A program made the position numbers and the translations under genes. A DNA stretch of 64,000 bases, from positions 35,025,433-35,089,432 of the forward strand of contig JAFMSR010000014.1 of NCBI GenBank assembly GCA_022818135.1, written 5' to 3'. Below the pieces are notes generated by a model. That model searched no databases. It saw nothing but the letters and a program-made list of their open reading frames with translations, and was not told the DNA's origin. The DNA comes from Saxidomus purpurata (Eukaryota > Mollusca > Bivalvia > Venerida > Veneridae). This document shows positions 1-10,625 of the stretch, piece by piece. Within the stretch, counting starts at the first letter, position 1. Every line of letters begins with the position of its first letter.

Positions 1-1915
1 CCATCAAAATTTACTGAAAAAAACCCGTTGCATTTATAAGATGAAATCGACATATCATGAAATTTTGTTGCAACTTTGGTAAACAGCTTTTGTTTAGTCA
101 TATTTCTATCAAGAACATATGAGGACAAAATGTGGCAAACCCATTTCAAGACTTTTTTAGAACTACAGGAAAACATAACGCGGGACGGATAGAAATGTAA
201 ATCTCAAAATGCCTTTCAGTGATAAATGAATTTCATTTCATATCTAATTTGATTAATTCATTTAATAATAATCAAGTTGCTTTTCTTTTGACGTTAATAA
301 TGTTATTTCATTTCCTCCTTTTTTAGATAGATCTTACACTGTAAGACAGTTTATGATGCAGGATCGGAAGCTCCCGGGTTCGACCCTCATCCCCCACTCT
401 CTCGATCGATCGATCAATCGATGTAAAAACTTGTTTCGCACCGAGAGTAAATTAACTAGTATAAACAAAATTAATTCACATTGGGAAAGAAAAAAATGTT
501 GAAACTCAGATTTAATAAGATATCCAGAGATATTAATGATATTAATGCTTTTTATTAGTTCATCGGATTGTAATAAATGGCCAAAGTTTAAGTAAAATGA
601 ATTGAATTGGAGATTAAGATGATTGCGACGAACAATCCTAATTGTCTGAAAAACGTTAAAGCCCAGACTGAGTGTGGATATAAAACCAATTAACAACAAC
701 GAAAACGCATTAAACTTTGTTAAAGTTAACATAGACATAACAACGAGGAAAGCACATTTGTAGTTATTACTGATGAACTGATTTTGGGACACATTAAATT
801 GGGAAGATGTTCACTGATTAGCAATTTTCGAAATAGACTGTGAATGTCAATTCATTCACTTGTCGTCTTCTGGTGATGTTCTCGAATGTGTATACGTGAC
901 ATTTGACAAATACCACCAACGGAAAGTCATGTAAAGGCCATTTGGAATTTTTCCTAGTACCCAATTTGCATGTATTGGACGTTCAGTGTCCTTTTTGAAG
1001 CACAGATTTTTTTCTGAATCTGTATAAGATCAATACCATAAGAGAGTACAAAATGATCCAAATCTTTCGTCTGTTTCCTACGAAATTTCCTGTGACTGTA
1101 GAGAGCCATATCTTTATAAGGCAAATATTTGTATTTGATTTTGTTCTAATTTTGAAGTATAAAATTTTCTTATTGGTACATTTTTCAATCATATTAATAA
1201 ATCACTATAGCGTTTGATTCTTTATAAGAGGAAACGTTAAAGGCGGGGTTCACAGGCAAAGGCTGTCAAGAAGCTTTGTGCAACACTATCAGTGCGGTTA
1301 CACGTATACTTTACGTTGTAATATACATGTAATTCAATTCATACACATATGTTGTATATGACGTAAAATGTACTACGTTGACAGAAAGAAGACATTGTGA
1401 GATTAAAGAAATCAAACTTTTTGAATGACGTTGAATGGCCGCGAGTTTACGGGGGACAACGGTGCAGCGTTGATATGATGATTGTTTTTCAATAAAAATG
1501 TTTTCAGATATTTTATTAGGTTAAAAATAAGACACTGGGCAACACTTGTTAATGGAATTTATTTTAAGTACTTGTTGTTCAATTTTTTTTGTCGACATGT
1601 GATATGGGAACACCATGATTAACTTTTTAAGCAGAAATATAAGAATCTTCCTTGATGATATTTAAGTGTTTATGTCTACATAGTTGTCAGAGAATACGAT
1701 TTATTCCCCATCGTGATAGAACTGTGATAGTTTTCTAGCAGTATCCATAAGTAACAGCTTTAATGGATGACATTCTTAACAAAGATCTTCTGTCAATCGC
1801 ATCATGGTCTAAGCAGTGGCTTATCAGTTTCAACGCCTCTAAAACAGAAGCAATTTTGCTATCGTTCTCAACTGGGAATCGTTCAAATTAGTTTTGTCGA
1901 ACACCATAAGCGTCT
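1..1915 (+). repeat. Left arm of a large inverted repeat (family A)
   Basis: Most of this stretch is found again, reverse-complemented, at 10455-12263. Shared landmarks include the first bases (ccatcaaaattt, opposite 12251-12263), a block around 120-170 (opposite 12110-12150), and a long, nearly continuous match from about 470 to 1260. Differences are small gaps plus a (GA)n/(GACA)n expansion present only in the right arm. I estimate identity near 85 percent. The arm probably continues upstream of the window. Its right end falls inside a decayed LINE reverse transcriptase. A third, more diverged copy is split between 13090-13565 and 15245-15480. It could be a large repeat family or an inverted segmental duplication; no TIR boundary or target duplication is visible. 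Confidence 0.85.
333..422 (+). repeat. Possible tRNA-derived SINE scrap
   Basis: A box-B-like GGGTTCGACC lies near 377 in a short segment that interrupts the arm homology. No box A is visible upstream. It is followed by a self-complementary GATC-rich run (403-422). This could be the 3' part of a tRNA-derived head, but the support is thin. Confidence 0.25.
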
Positions 1916-2070
1916 GGCATCAACATATTTCTAACAGTATATCTACGGCATCGAAACTGATAGGGTCCATGAGAAATCAGCGAAAAAGTATTGATCAAAT
2001 ATATATATCTCTTATTTACGTCCTCGTCTGGAATGTGCTTCATTAGGTTGGAATAATTGTGCATATATTT
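1695..2070 (+). pseudogene. Decayed non-LTR retrotransposon reverse transcriptase fragment
   Basis: Conceptual translation of 1763-1891 gives DILNKDLLSIASWSKQWLIS followed by FNASKTEAILL. This is the segment after the catalytic YADD box in Jockey/CR1-like LINE reverse transcriptases (W..W...FN..KTE). Just upstream a degenerate HRDRT sits where ADDT is expected. Downstream, SASKLIG-like and LRPRLE-A-S..W-NC motifs follow (about 1945-2065), reached by changing frame. Stops and at least one deletion separate the blocks, so this is a dead fragment. The 3' end of the element is not identifiable. A second fragment of the same element lies on the other strand at 10390-10625. Confidence 0.75.
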
Positions 2071-2147
2071 TCAACGCGTATTATATTATTTTACAGAAAA
2101 AATATTAAATACACTTGTAGTATGTCTGCTTTGGGTAGGGCTATAGC

Positions 2148-2745
2148 AAGGGGTGCAACGATACATTCAAACCCGGATTGCGATATGTTGCGAAACAGCC
2201 AACCCATATTGCAACATGTATTGCGATTTATTCTATATATGTTTTATATATCCAATCGTGAACGTTTATTTGCAACACATGGCCGTACACTATATTATCA
2301 TATTGAATGCACGTGCGTACAAAAATCCTGTATTTTTTCCATACAGTCCCATGTTCAACATATGATAAAGCCCGAAACGTGTGAAAATGATCCGAATGAA
2401 AATTGGGTGAAGTAGGCGCTCTATGAACAGACTTTGTTTAAGCGTCTTGAAATCTTATTTGTCGTTTGCTTGTAAACACAAAAGGGTAAAAGTGCAAGTC
2501 TTGGCAATGCTGTCAGATTTGGAGAAACATGTATTCACAAAATTAATCGCTGGTATCTTTTATTGTAGGAACTACCAGGAACGGTCACCTTCCATCGATT
2601 CTCTTTGAACCATGCATTACATGCATAGCAATGCGTAAGTGAGTAGTTCATTAAACTCCGGAAATCGCGGTACGGGAATTCGTACTGCGGTACGTATCGG
2701 CCCGGCTCTGTACTGCAATATAACGGTTTATTTGTTGCACCTCTA
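2148..2745. mobile_element. hAT-type MITE with 8-bp target duplication
   Basis: The 598-bp element starts AAGGGGTGCAACGATAC and ends TTGTTGCACCTCTA, giving a terminal inverted repeat of which 10 of 11 core bases pair (AGGGGTGCAAC against AGAGGTGCAAC). It is flanked by identical octamers GCTATAGC at 2140-2147 and 2746-2753. An 8-bp duplication and GGGGTGCAACGATAC-like ends are characteristic of hAT elements. No transposase is present; the modest open frames inside are not conserved protein. It is therefore a non-autonomous copy. The outermost base pairs have mutated from the usual CA...TG. Confidence 0.85.
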
Positions 2746-2753
2746 GCTATAGC

Positions 2754-4284
2754 TAATGTTGTAATAACTTTTGGTCCAACTCTTTCCTATGTATTTAATT
2801 ATTTGCTCGTACGAATGTGTGTATATATACAATACCATATGATTAAAGTTATTTTCCATGTAACATCAAGTATATTATGTAGGAAAATAGAGCATTGGCA
2901 TACATAAAATATTTCCTGACAATACCTGGTGAATTTGTAGTGTGTAAAGCACATGCTATTCTTTTTGTCGTATAATTGTATGTTTTTAGATTTCATGAGA
3001 AGTTTGTGCACGTTACAAAATACAATTTTGTACTGAAGAGAAGTGATTTGAAAGAAAAGCAAAAATACAAAATAGATTAAAAATCATAAGGCGTTTAATT
3101 CGTTAACACCTCACCAGGGGTGTGATTATTTAGAAACCGATACAGTGTTACATTTAGGAAACAACTTCAATTTAAGTTAACATGCGATTGTGCCTATTCA
3201 TTAGTCACAAATATCATCTTAGACAAGTTGCAACACTGTGAAAGTCACTTAGGAGGCAGACTACAGTTTTCTTGGCTTTTCACACAACACTCGACTCCGC
3301 AACTTTCAAAACCACAACCCAAACACTGTAATCACATACCTGAAACAAATGTAGTACATTATTAGCATGATCATGTGTGACTCAATAAAAAATGCCAGTA
3401 ATTTCAGTCCGAAACCAAAACCGTCATCCACCAGCTCAGCATTCTGTGTTTTCAAATATCGCGAAATCTGACGACAAAATAACACATTTTACTAATGTTT
3501 ACACTACCACTGAGAGTTCTTCTACACTGATGGAAGCAACTGCTACACTGTTTCTGACTCTTGAAACACTGTAAATCAAGAAAACAATCTCCATGCTACA
3601 AAGATTCCATACCGTATTTTCAAAATTTCAAATCTCCAAGGGTCCCTGTCAAAATGAAACTTGCATTCCCAGCTAATTCTAGACAGATATGCTTTCGTAT
3701 TTGGCAGCCATTACGTCACTACTGCAAGGTCAATGTCACTGGTTTCACTTTCATCAAATCACTAAATCTCAATACTTGACAATGAAAATGCATATATAGC
3801 ATGTATTAATATTATCAACCAAGACCATGCACTTGGATCTGCATTTTACCTCTAATTTGTAAATTTTACCCTGGCCAATTCGTCACTAACAGCCTGAAAC
3901 CGTATATTGCTTCCTTAATATACTGCAAACGATATCCGATTTAAACTATACCATGAACACATTTCCGTTTCAGACCATAAATAAACCAACGGTCTTTTGA
4001 TGCTATTTTCTTCCGTGAAATTCACAGATGCCAGAAAGAACGGATTCAGATTTTACCTTCTGTATTAACCTTTCTTATAAAAATGCATTCGTCATTTAGC
4101 AGAGTTAAACATTTTAACAACTGTAATCAAACTCAAAGATATCGAGTTATTTTCCCTTGGAAATTAGCATTTAACTAATTTCCATCTTATGTGCATTTGC
4201 TTAACTATTAATACCTGGTACAAAGGACTCTTTCTGTATTTTGCTTTAAATGAAGTAATAACAAGTCAGCTGGTGATATATCTC
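2754..4284. other. No gene recognised; C-rich segment at 3245-3930
   Basis: No coding region or RNA gene could be supported. The segment 3245-3930 is richer in C on the top strand than its surroundings. Its end (ccaattcg.cacta) resembles the end of a similar C-rich stretch at 14547-14590, which hints at a diverged repeat, but I could not align the two along their length. Confidence 0.4.
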
Positions 4285-4400
4285 CAAACCTTTAGTTTAG
4301 CTCGATTGCGAAGAAAGCTTGTAGCTTATCGAGTCACTCTCGTCATATGAGGAGGTACGGTCGTGACCCCAGTGGGGCTCGAAGAGTTTTCTCTAGTATT
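4285..4400 (+). mobile_element. Left-end fragment of a bivalve tandem-repeat (Helitron-like) element
   Basis: The segment begins TAGCTCGATTGCGAAGAAAG and continues with gagtcactct. This is the left-end pattern (AGCTCGA...GAAGAA...) also seen at 4792 and, in a fuller copy, at 34993. Only the end is preserved here. Confidence 0.45.
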
Positions 4401-4791
4401 TCATATATCTTCAATTAGATTTATGTTAATTTATGTTAAAAAATTGATTTTTAAGACGCTCTTTTGAGACAGAGAAAAATCAAAGTGTAGTACCAGTTAC
4501 AGCTGCTTGTGACAGCGTAATGAATCTCTGACAGTGTAATCCTATCTTTGCAGCCTATTATCAGCCCGACTGAACAAATGTCTTTTTCGATACATATAAT
4601 ATCTAATATCATATACTAAAACATACTATATCGGGATTAAACTGTTTTACAGTTGTGATCTATAAGTAGACTTCCGCAAAGACGGAATGAAGACGACATG
4701 CTTAAATTCATGATCTGAAAAACCACGTCAGTTCTGTAGTGATTATAAACGTGTATTAAAACCCTTTTCCCATTGGCGTTCATGGGTTTTT

Positions 4792-4860
4792 AGCTCGACT
4801 TTTCGAAGAATAATGTGGCTATTGCACTCTCTGAATAAAATTTGTTCACATTAGAAACAA
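4792..4860 (+). mobile_element. Left-end fragment of the same AGCTCGACT family
   Basis: TAGCTCGACTTTTCGAAGAA followed by tggctattgcactctc matches the left end of the copy at 34993-35690 (cgactattcgaataagga, ggctattgcactctcc). It is truncated where another element begins. Confidence 0.55.
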
Positions 4861-4912
4861 TGAAAGAGGACGTTAAGGGAAAGTGCTATGTCAAAAAACC
4901 ATAGCCCTATAT

Positions 4913-5632
4913 AGCTTTATTAGCTCACCTGGCACAAAGTGCCAGAGTGAGCTTTTAGGATCGCATTCCGTCCAGCGTCCTTCGTACGTCCGTTTACAGT
5001 TTCCTTTAAACGATATCTTCTCTGAAACCACTAGGTCAATGGTGATATAACTTGGCAGGGATGTTCCTTGCATGAATCCCTTTGATAATTGTTCAAATAA
5101 TTCCATTCCATGCAGAACTCTGGTTGCCATGGCAACGTTAAGGAAAAACTTCTTCTCGATAACAGGAAGGCATAGAGCTTAGCTATTTGGCATGTGGCGT
5201 TACCAACTAGACCTCTACCAATATATTAAAATTATTAACCCAGGTTAAAAATTGACCCCGCCCGGGAGTCACTTGTTCTTACATATGCTTATTTTTGAAA
5301 AACATTTCTGAAACCACAAGGCATAGAGCTTAAATATTTAGCATGTGACATTGCCTAGTGGACCTCTGCTAAGATTGTTCAAATTATGAGCCCGGTTCAA
5401 AATTGACCCCGCCCGGGGGTCTCTTGATTTTACATAGGCTTATATAGGAAAACTAAAAAAGATATTTTTTATGATATATTATGTATCATTGCCTAGTTGA
5501 CATCTTCCAAAAATGTTCAAATGATGTTCCCCAGGTCAAAATTGACCCTTTTTGCTATTGATGACCTTGTGTTATAGCCAATGGTAGCCAGGTAAGCGAT
5601 ATAGGGTCAACTTGGCCCTCTTGTTTTTTAAT
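4913..5632 (+). mobile_element. AGCTCACCTGGC-type Helitron-like element
   Basis: The left end (ctatatagc...AGCTCACCTGGC) and the right end (GCCAGGTAAGCGATATAGGG) form subterminal inverted repeats. The right end closes with ggccctcttgtt. Inside are repeating blocks containing gcatagagctta...tagcatgt and ttcaaattatg...aaaattgaccc, spaced roughly 150-160 bp. Short inverted ends plus central repeats of this size are typical of HINE/pearl-like elements of molluscs. Related partial copies occur at 19680-20024 (+) and 15524-15760 (-). No protein is encoded. Confidence 0.7.
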
Positions 5633-5699
5633 TATCTCGGTTTATTGAATTTTCTATGGAACAATAATTACAAACATTTTAAAGGGAAATACTTGAAAC

Positions 5700-6213
5700 T
5701 TCATACAGTGATAGAGCACAATGAGAGGAAGTGCAGTATACAAGAACCATGACTTTATTTTGCCTATTTTTATAATTATCCCTCATTTTTATATTTTATT
5801 GTCCAGAGCATTTCTTTTTAAGTGCTTAAGAAAATTTATCCAAATTCGATACAGTATGAGAGGACATTTAAGGGAAGTGCAGTATATTTGTGAATTATCT
5901 GCCTTTCTTTCTGTATATCTTCTGTCAGATCTGATTTTATACCAAACTTTGAATATGGTTAATTGTGGCAATAAATAGTAGTGCATTGCACAAGAACCAT
6001 ATTCTTGCATCAACACCTCACGGGCATTCGTCATCAACACCTCGCGGGCATTCGTCATCAACATCTCGCGGGCATTCGTCATTTATGAGTGACAGCTGTT
6101 GTTGTTCTATAAATTTCACCTGAATGCTTGCACAGTTTACCTATTCTTAAACAAAAACCCATTTTACTGACATACCCTCGAATAGCCGAGCGTGCTGTTA
6201 TGAGACAGCTCTT
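5700..6213 (+). mobile_element. Composite repeat fragment with Helitron-like right end
   Basis: Related blocks (ggaagtgcagtat, caagaaccat) recur at about 5728, 5868 and 5983. The segment closes with a small hairpin (GCTGT tatgag ACAGC) followed by TCTTGTTT near 6213, the same style of ending as the element at 4913-5632. It is probably a further member of the class, nested beside the previous one. Confidence 0.4.
6007..6079. repeat. 24-bp tandem repeat, three copies
   Basis: The unit catcaacacctcgcgggcat plus tcgt is repeated three times with only two base changes. It creates an artificial repeating peptide on the opposite strand. Confidence 0.9.
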
Positions 6214-6793
6214 GTTTAATGCCTTAATTCATTTATATAAATGTTATTTTAGGTTGGTTATTGAGTAACACAATAATAGGAAATTGCTAAAAACCGGACC
6301 GTAGTTTGATTTTAACAGTACCATTAAAATGTTAAACAGGTACTCTCTGAACAGTGCAGATCGTTATTGGACTTCGTTGACTTACAGGATAATGATATTC
6401 TACACGGGTCGCAAAGGCAGAATCAATTGTAACCGTTAGTCTCTGTCAGTCTAAGAGCTACTATCAAGTTAGATAATAATCTGAATGCTACGAAAAGTTA
6501 AGACCTTTACAGTTACAGCTCAGCTAAAATGCCAGTTGTTTGCTGTTATATACGTTATTATGCTTCTCGCAGGGAAAGCATATATTCATCAGTCAGTAAG
6601 TCTGTCAATGCGTCCGGGATAAGAACACACGCGTATGCTAACGAGTTGTGATGGAATAATCACACTCCATAGCAATATGCAATAATGAACTTAAAGTTAT
6701 TGATTAATTGATTAATAGTGGTCATTCTAAGAATTTGTGACACGTCTTCCTGTGTTTTAGAGAAAAAAGGTCTTTTGTTTGTATAACGACATG

Positions 6794-8339
6794 TTATTAT
6801 ACCCCGAACACAAAGTGTTAGGGGGGCGGGGGGTAAACTGGATTCAGCTTGTCTGTCCGTCCGTCTGTCCGTCTGTAGACGGAATCTTGTGGACACTAGA
6901 TCTCAAATACCCCTGGTCAGAATTTAATGATACTTCACACAAGTGATAAGTACAATGCTTAGTTGTGCATGGTCCAGGTTTCGGGTCTTTAGGTCGAAGG
7001 TCAAGGTCACAGGGGCTCGGGATTGTAAAATCTTGTGGACGCTAAATGTCCAAAACCCCTGGTCAGAATTTGATGATACTTCACAGAAGTGATAAGTACA
7101 ATGCCTAGTTGTGCATGGTCCAGGTTTCGGGTCTCTAGGTCAAAGGTCAAGGTCACAGGGGCTCGGGATGGTAAAATCTTGTGGACGCTAAATCTCAAAA
7201 GCCCTGGTCAGAATTTCATGATACTTCACAGAAGTGATAAGTACAATAACTAGTTGTGCATGGTCCAGGTTTCGGGTCTCTAGGTCAAAGGTCAAGTTCA
7301 CAGGGGCTTGAGATGGTAAAATCTTGTGGACGCTAAATCTTCAAAACCCCTGGTCAGAATTTCATGATACTTCACACAAGTGATAAGTACAATGCCTAGT
7401 TGTGCATGGTCCAGGTTTCGGGTCTCTAGGTCAAGGTCACAGGGGCTCGGGATTGTAAAATCTTGTGGACGCTAAATGTCCAAAACCCCTGGTCAGAATT
7501 TGATGATACTTCACAGAAGTGATAAGTACAATGCCTAGTTGTGCATGGTCCAGGTTTCGGGTCTCTAGGTCAAAGGTCAAGGTCACAGGGGCTCGGGATG
7601 GTAAAATCTTGTGGACGCTAAATCTCGAAAGCCCTGGTCAGAATTTGATGATACTTCACAGAAGTGATAAGTACAATAACTAGTTGTGCATGGTCCAGGT
7701 TTCGGGTCTCTAGGTCAAAGGTCAAGTTCACAGGGGCTTGAGATGGTAAAATCTTGTGGACGCTAAATCTTCAAAACCCCTGGTCAGAATTTAATGATAT
7801 TTCACACAAGTGATAAGTACAATGCCTAGTTGTGCATGGTTCAGGTTTCGGGTCTCTAGGTCAAAGGTCAAGGTCACAGGGGCTTGGGATAGTAAAATCT
7901 TGTGGACGCTAAATGTCCAAAACCCCTGGTCAGACTTTAATGATACCTCACACAAGTGATAAGTACAATACCTAGTTGTGCATGGTCCAGGTTTCGGGTC
8001 TCTAGGTCAAAGGTCAAGGTCACAGGGACTCGAGATGGTAAAATCTTGTGGACGCTAAATCTTCAAAACCCCTGGTCAGAATTTAATGATACTTCATAGA
8101 AGTGATAAGTACAATAACTAGTTGTGCATTCCCCATGTTTCGGGTCACTAGATCAAAGGTCACAGGGGCTTGAGATAGTAAAATCTTGTGTGCTTTTAAT
8201 CTCCAAACCCGCTGGTCAAAATTTAATTATATTTCACAGATGTGCAGGTCCAATAATTAAAGCATCAAATACTACATAAATTTTAAATACTGTGTCAGTG
8301 GGTTCGGGGGGTATTCATCACCTTCAGTGATAGTTCTAG
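6794..8339 (+). mobile_element. Helitron-like (pearl/HINE-type) non-autonomous element with central satellite
   Basis: The left end TATACCCCGAACACAAAGTG is the inverse of the right-end block CAGTGGGTTCGGGGGGTAT at 8297-8313 (allowing a few mismatches). The right end then has a hairpin ATCAC-cttca-GTGAT (8317-8331) and finishes CTAG at 8336-8339, followed by T. A short hairpin shortly before CTRR-T is the Helitron 3' signature, and subterminal inverted repeats with a central tandem array are typical of Helentron-associated elements and bivalve pearl elements. A pyrimidine-rich GTCTGTCCGTCC run follows the left end. No Rep/helicase is encoded, so the copy is non-autonomous. Confidence 0.7.
6884..8270 (+). 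repeat. 145-146 bp tandem array with 430-bp higher-order period
   Basis: The start of each unit (atcttgtggac or close) occurs at 6884, 7030, 7176, 7321, 7460, 7606, 7751, 7897, 8043 and 8183. Most steps are 145-146 bp. Units at 7030, 7176 and 7321 differ from each other but recur in the same order at 7460, 7606 and 7751, each exactly 430 bp on. So three units were duplicated as a block. The step 7321-7460 is shorter because 7 bp of the aggtcaaaggtcaagg part were lost. The last unit is degenerate. Confidence 0.9.
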
Positions 8340-9500
8340 TTAGATCTATTTTTGTAATGTTTGTATTTTCCTACTTAATTCTGCGTTTTCTGAGAAATGT
8401 TTTCACTGGCTTAATTCAACTGGCACAGAGAACTTTGCCATTTTGTATTGAATTTTGCGTTAATCTCGTAAATATGGTTTCTTGTAAGAAAGTATAGAAG
8501 CAGAAGCTGTGATTGAGGCAGAGTCATGGGATTTTAGCAAGCTTCACCATCATAAATATCTAGAAGTTATTATGAAAGTAATTATAGCCTCCTTTACTGG
8601 TATTTTTCAATCACGCTCGCCAGTTCTTTGTCCTGGCTAGTCCCAGCATTCAAAGGAGTGATATTTATCAAGCTTAGGCGTACAAATTATTGGCATGTTA
8701 CGCCCTGGTTATATTTTATGGCCCTTTGAATTTTTCATACACATAGTGTTTTGTTGCTCTAATTCTAAGCAATGACTGGCTGAATTTGACCACAGGAATG
8801 ATTATAACAAAGGATAATTGTGCATATCGTCGGCACGTTGTGCTCGAAAAACATTTTGGCAGAAATTTATTGTAAATTCTTGCATATTCTTTGACAATCC
8901 ACAACTCAGCATGCGGTACTCTTTTTCCTTTGCTGTATCAAAGCGACTAGCAAAAGGATAGAATAACCATCAAGTAGGCGGCATCTAGCGGTATATTCAT
9001 CACGTTATGTGAGAGCTCTTTTGAAAAACCATAAAAGTGACTAGGAGTAACCCAGATGATAATGAAATGGTTGCCTCAGCATATCTGTGTTATCTATTCA
9101 TTTCACGATTAGGCTACAAAACAACGTCAGACTTGCAAGTCATTCTAAGAATCATTTTATTTTTATCTCCAGTATTAATTAACCGCACGAGTGTTTTAAG
9201 AACAAATAACAATTTTCACAGCTGTTAAGTAATACTGTTTCCATGAATGTAAGCAAGCTAATAACTTTCCCGTTTTGCGCCAATACCACAATACGTTGGA
9301 AAATATTTCTACTGACTCGGGCTTTCTGCGTATAAGCAATATCAAGATAGAACATATTTTACTAAAAAAGGTTTTAAAAACTCTGCAACAACTGTTGTAC
9401 GTCCTCGAAACCTAAATATAAACATTTTTTTGTAAACTACGAAGTCATTAACTACTTAATTAATCAATAACTAATTGTGTTATGAAATAACCATAATGCT
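8340..9500. other. No gene; solo Helitron-like right end at about 8985-9022
   Basis: The only recognisable piece is TATTCATCACGTTATGTGAG at 8993-9012 followed by agctctt. It matches the right-end hairpin region of the element at 6794-8339 (tattcatcac...gtgatagttct). The rest shows no supported gene or repeat. Confidence 0.45.
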
Positions 9501-9504
9501 TTTC

Positions 9505-9575
9505 CATTCAACCACTCCTGCGAAGTTTCATTCAATTCTTGCAAAGGATTCTAAAAACGAAGCGCGAAAAATTCT
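9505..9575 (+). repeat. Truncated SINE body
   Basis: The string cgaagtttcattcaattctt...ctaaaaacgaagcgcg parallels the body of the SINE at 9976-10250 (gtgaagtttcattcaatttg...ggagatgaagcgcg). No tRNA-like head is present. Confidence 0.55.
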
Positions 9576-9975
9576 CTATGTACACTGCATTTCGGCGCAT
9601 GCGTATTAAGCTCGCTTTTGACCGGAAGTTTGGAACTTTTCAACCAACGACAAGTAGAATGTATAACATTTTTTGAAAAGAGAAATTTACGCTGTAAGGC
9701 ACCTTCTAATTGGATAATACCGAATGAGAATAGACAATTAAATACTCTTTCGTTTTTCTTGAATGGGTTAATAATTAATATCTATCAACATAATATGTTG
9801 TTACCTGCAAATAATGTTAATTATAAGTGTAGAGTACTTATACTTTCTCGGCCAGTGAATAACGGTCAATAATTCGAGCAGCATATTTATAAGAAAAACA
9901 AGGATTAAGTTTGCTTTCCTTATACGCATGTCGCGAGAGATATTTAAATTACTATTGGGGACAAAGTTGACAAGT

Positions 9976-10250
9976 GGCCGGTTAGCTCAGTCGGGAGAGC
10001 ATTAGGTTTAACAACTTTGCAAGGGAAGGTACATGGGTTCTAATCCCACCCTTAAACACGCACAACAAGGCTTGGTACCAATCATTTCAATTCCTGTGAA
10101 GTTTCATTCAATTTGGGCAGGAGTTTTGGAGATGAAGCGCGCAAAAGTTGTGTCTACAGACAGACAAACAGACAGACGAACGAACAAGCTCTTAACCTTG
10201 CAACCCCACCCGCATTTGGACACTGTACTACAGTTACAATTTCCTTGAAA
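9976..10250 (+). repeat. tRNA-derived SINE
   Basis: The head GGCCGGTTAGCTCAGTCGGG followed by agagc contains a good RNA polymerase III box A. A box B-like GGTTCTAATCC lies at about 10037-10047. The anticodon arm carries an insertion and the acceptor stem does not close, so this is not a working tRNA. The body has the bivalve-typical gtgaagtttcattcaa...tttggagatgaagcgcg and a (gacagaca)-like run, ending near an A-rich tail (10240-10260). Confidence 0.7.
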
Positions 10251-10389
10251 ACAAAAAAAACAAGGAAGACAGATTGAAACACGTGCTCACCAAAGCAGTT
10301 GCAATTCAAGTCGTGAGTTGGCAGTCATAATTATCTGACAGTATCAAAAGCTGTTTGTGTTTTATCTTCGGTTAACCGTTTTTAAGACT

Positions 10390-10625
10390 TTCTAATGTCA
10401 AAAGAACATAACACGAAACTGGTCAGAAATCAATTTTTCCTCACTGAAAGCGACACCTAGATGCTTATAGTGTTCGACAAAACTTAATTGTACGATGTCA
10501 AAATATAAATTTGAACGATTCTTAGTTGGGAACAAAAGCAAAATTACTTCTGTTTTAGAGGCGTTGAAACTAACGCCAGAAAACTATCACAGTTCAATAA
10601 TGATGGAAAATAAATCGTCTTCTCT
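10390..10625 (-). pseudogene. Decayed non-LTR retrotransposon reverse transcriptase fragment (second copy)
   Basis: On the minus strand the reading VSFNASKTEVILLLFPTKNR is followed by SNLYFDIVQLSFVEHYKHLG and VAFSE. The FN..KTE and HYKHLGV motifs are diagnostic of the region downstream of the catalytic box in Jockey/CR1-like LINE reverse transcriptases. About 90 bp that encode W..W in the copy at 1763-1830 are missing. Homology with the left arm stops close to the KHLG motif, after which both copies continue differently. Non-functional. Confidence 0.75.

Noticed and set aside
2059..2415. 118-residue open frame
   Set aside because: It starts upstream of and runs into the hAT MITE (2148-2745); its composition follows the element, and no motif is recognisable.
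6884..8270. Possible CRISPR-like array, because of regular spacing
   Set aside because: The units are contiguous tandem repeats of 145-146 bp with no unique spacers, in eukaryotic DNA.
9976..10050. Apparent tRNA gene
   Set aside because: Box A is good, but the anticodon region has an insertion and the acceptor stem does not pair; it is the head of a SINE.
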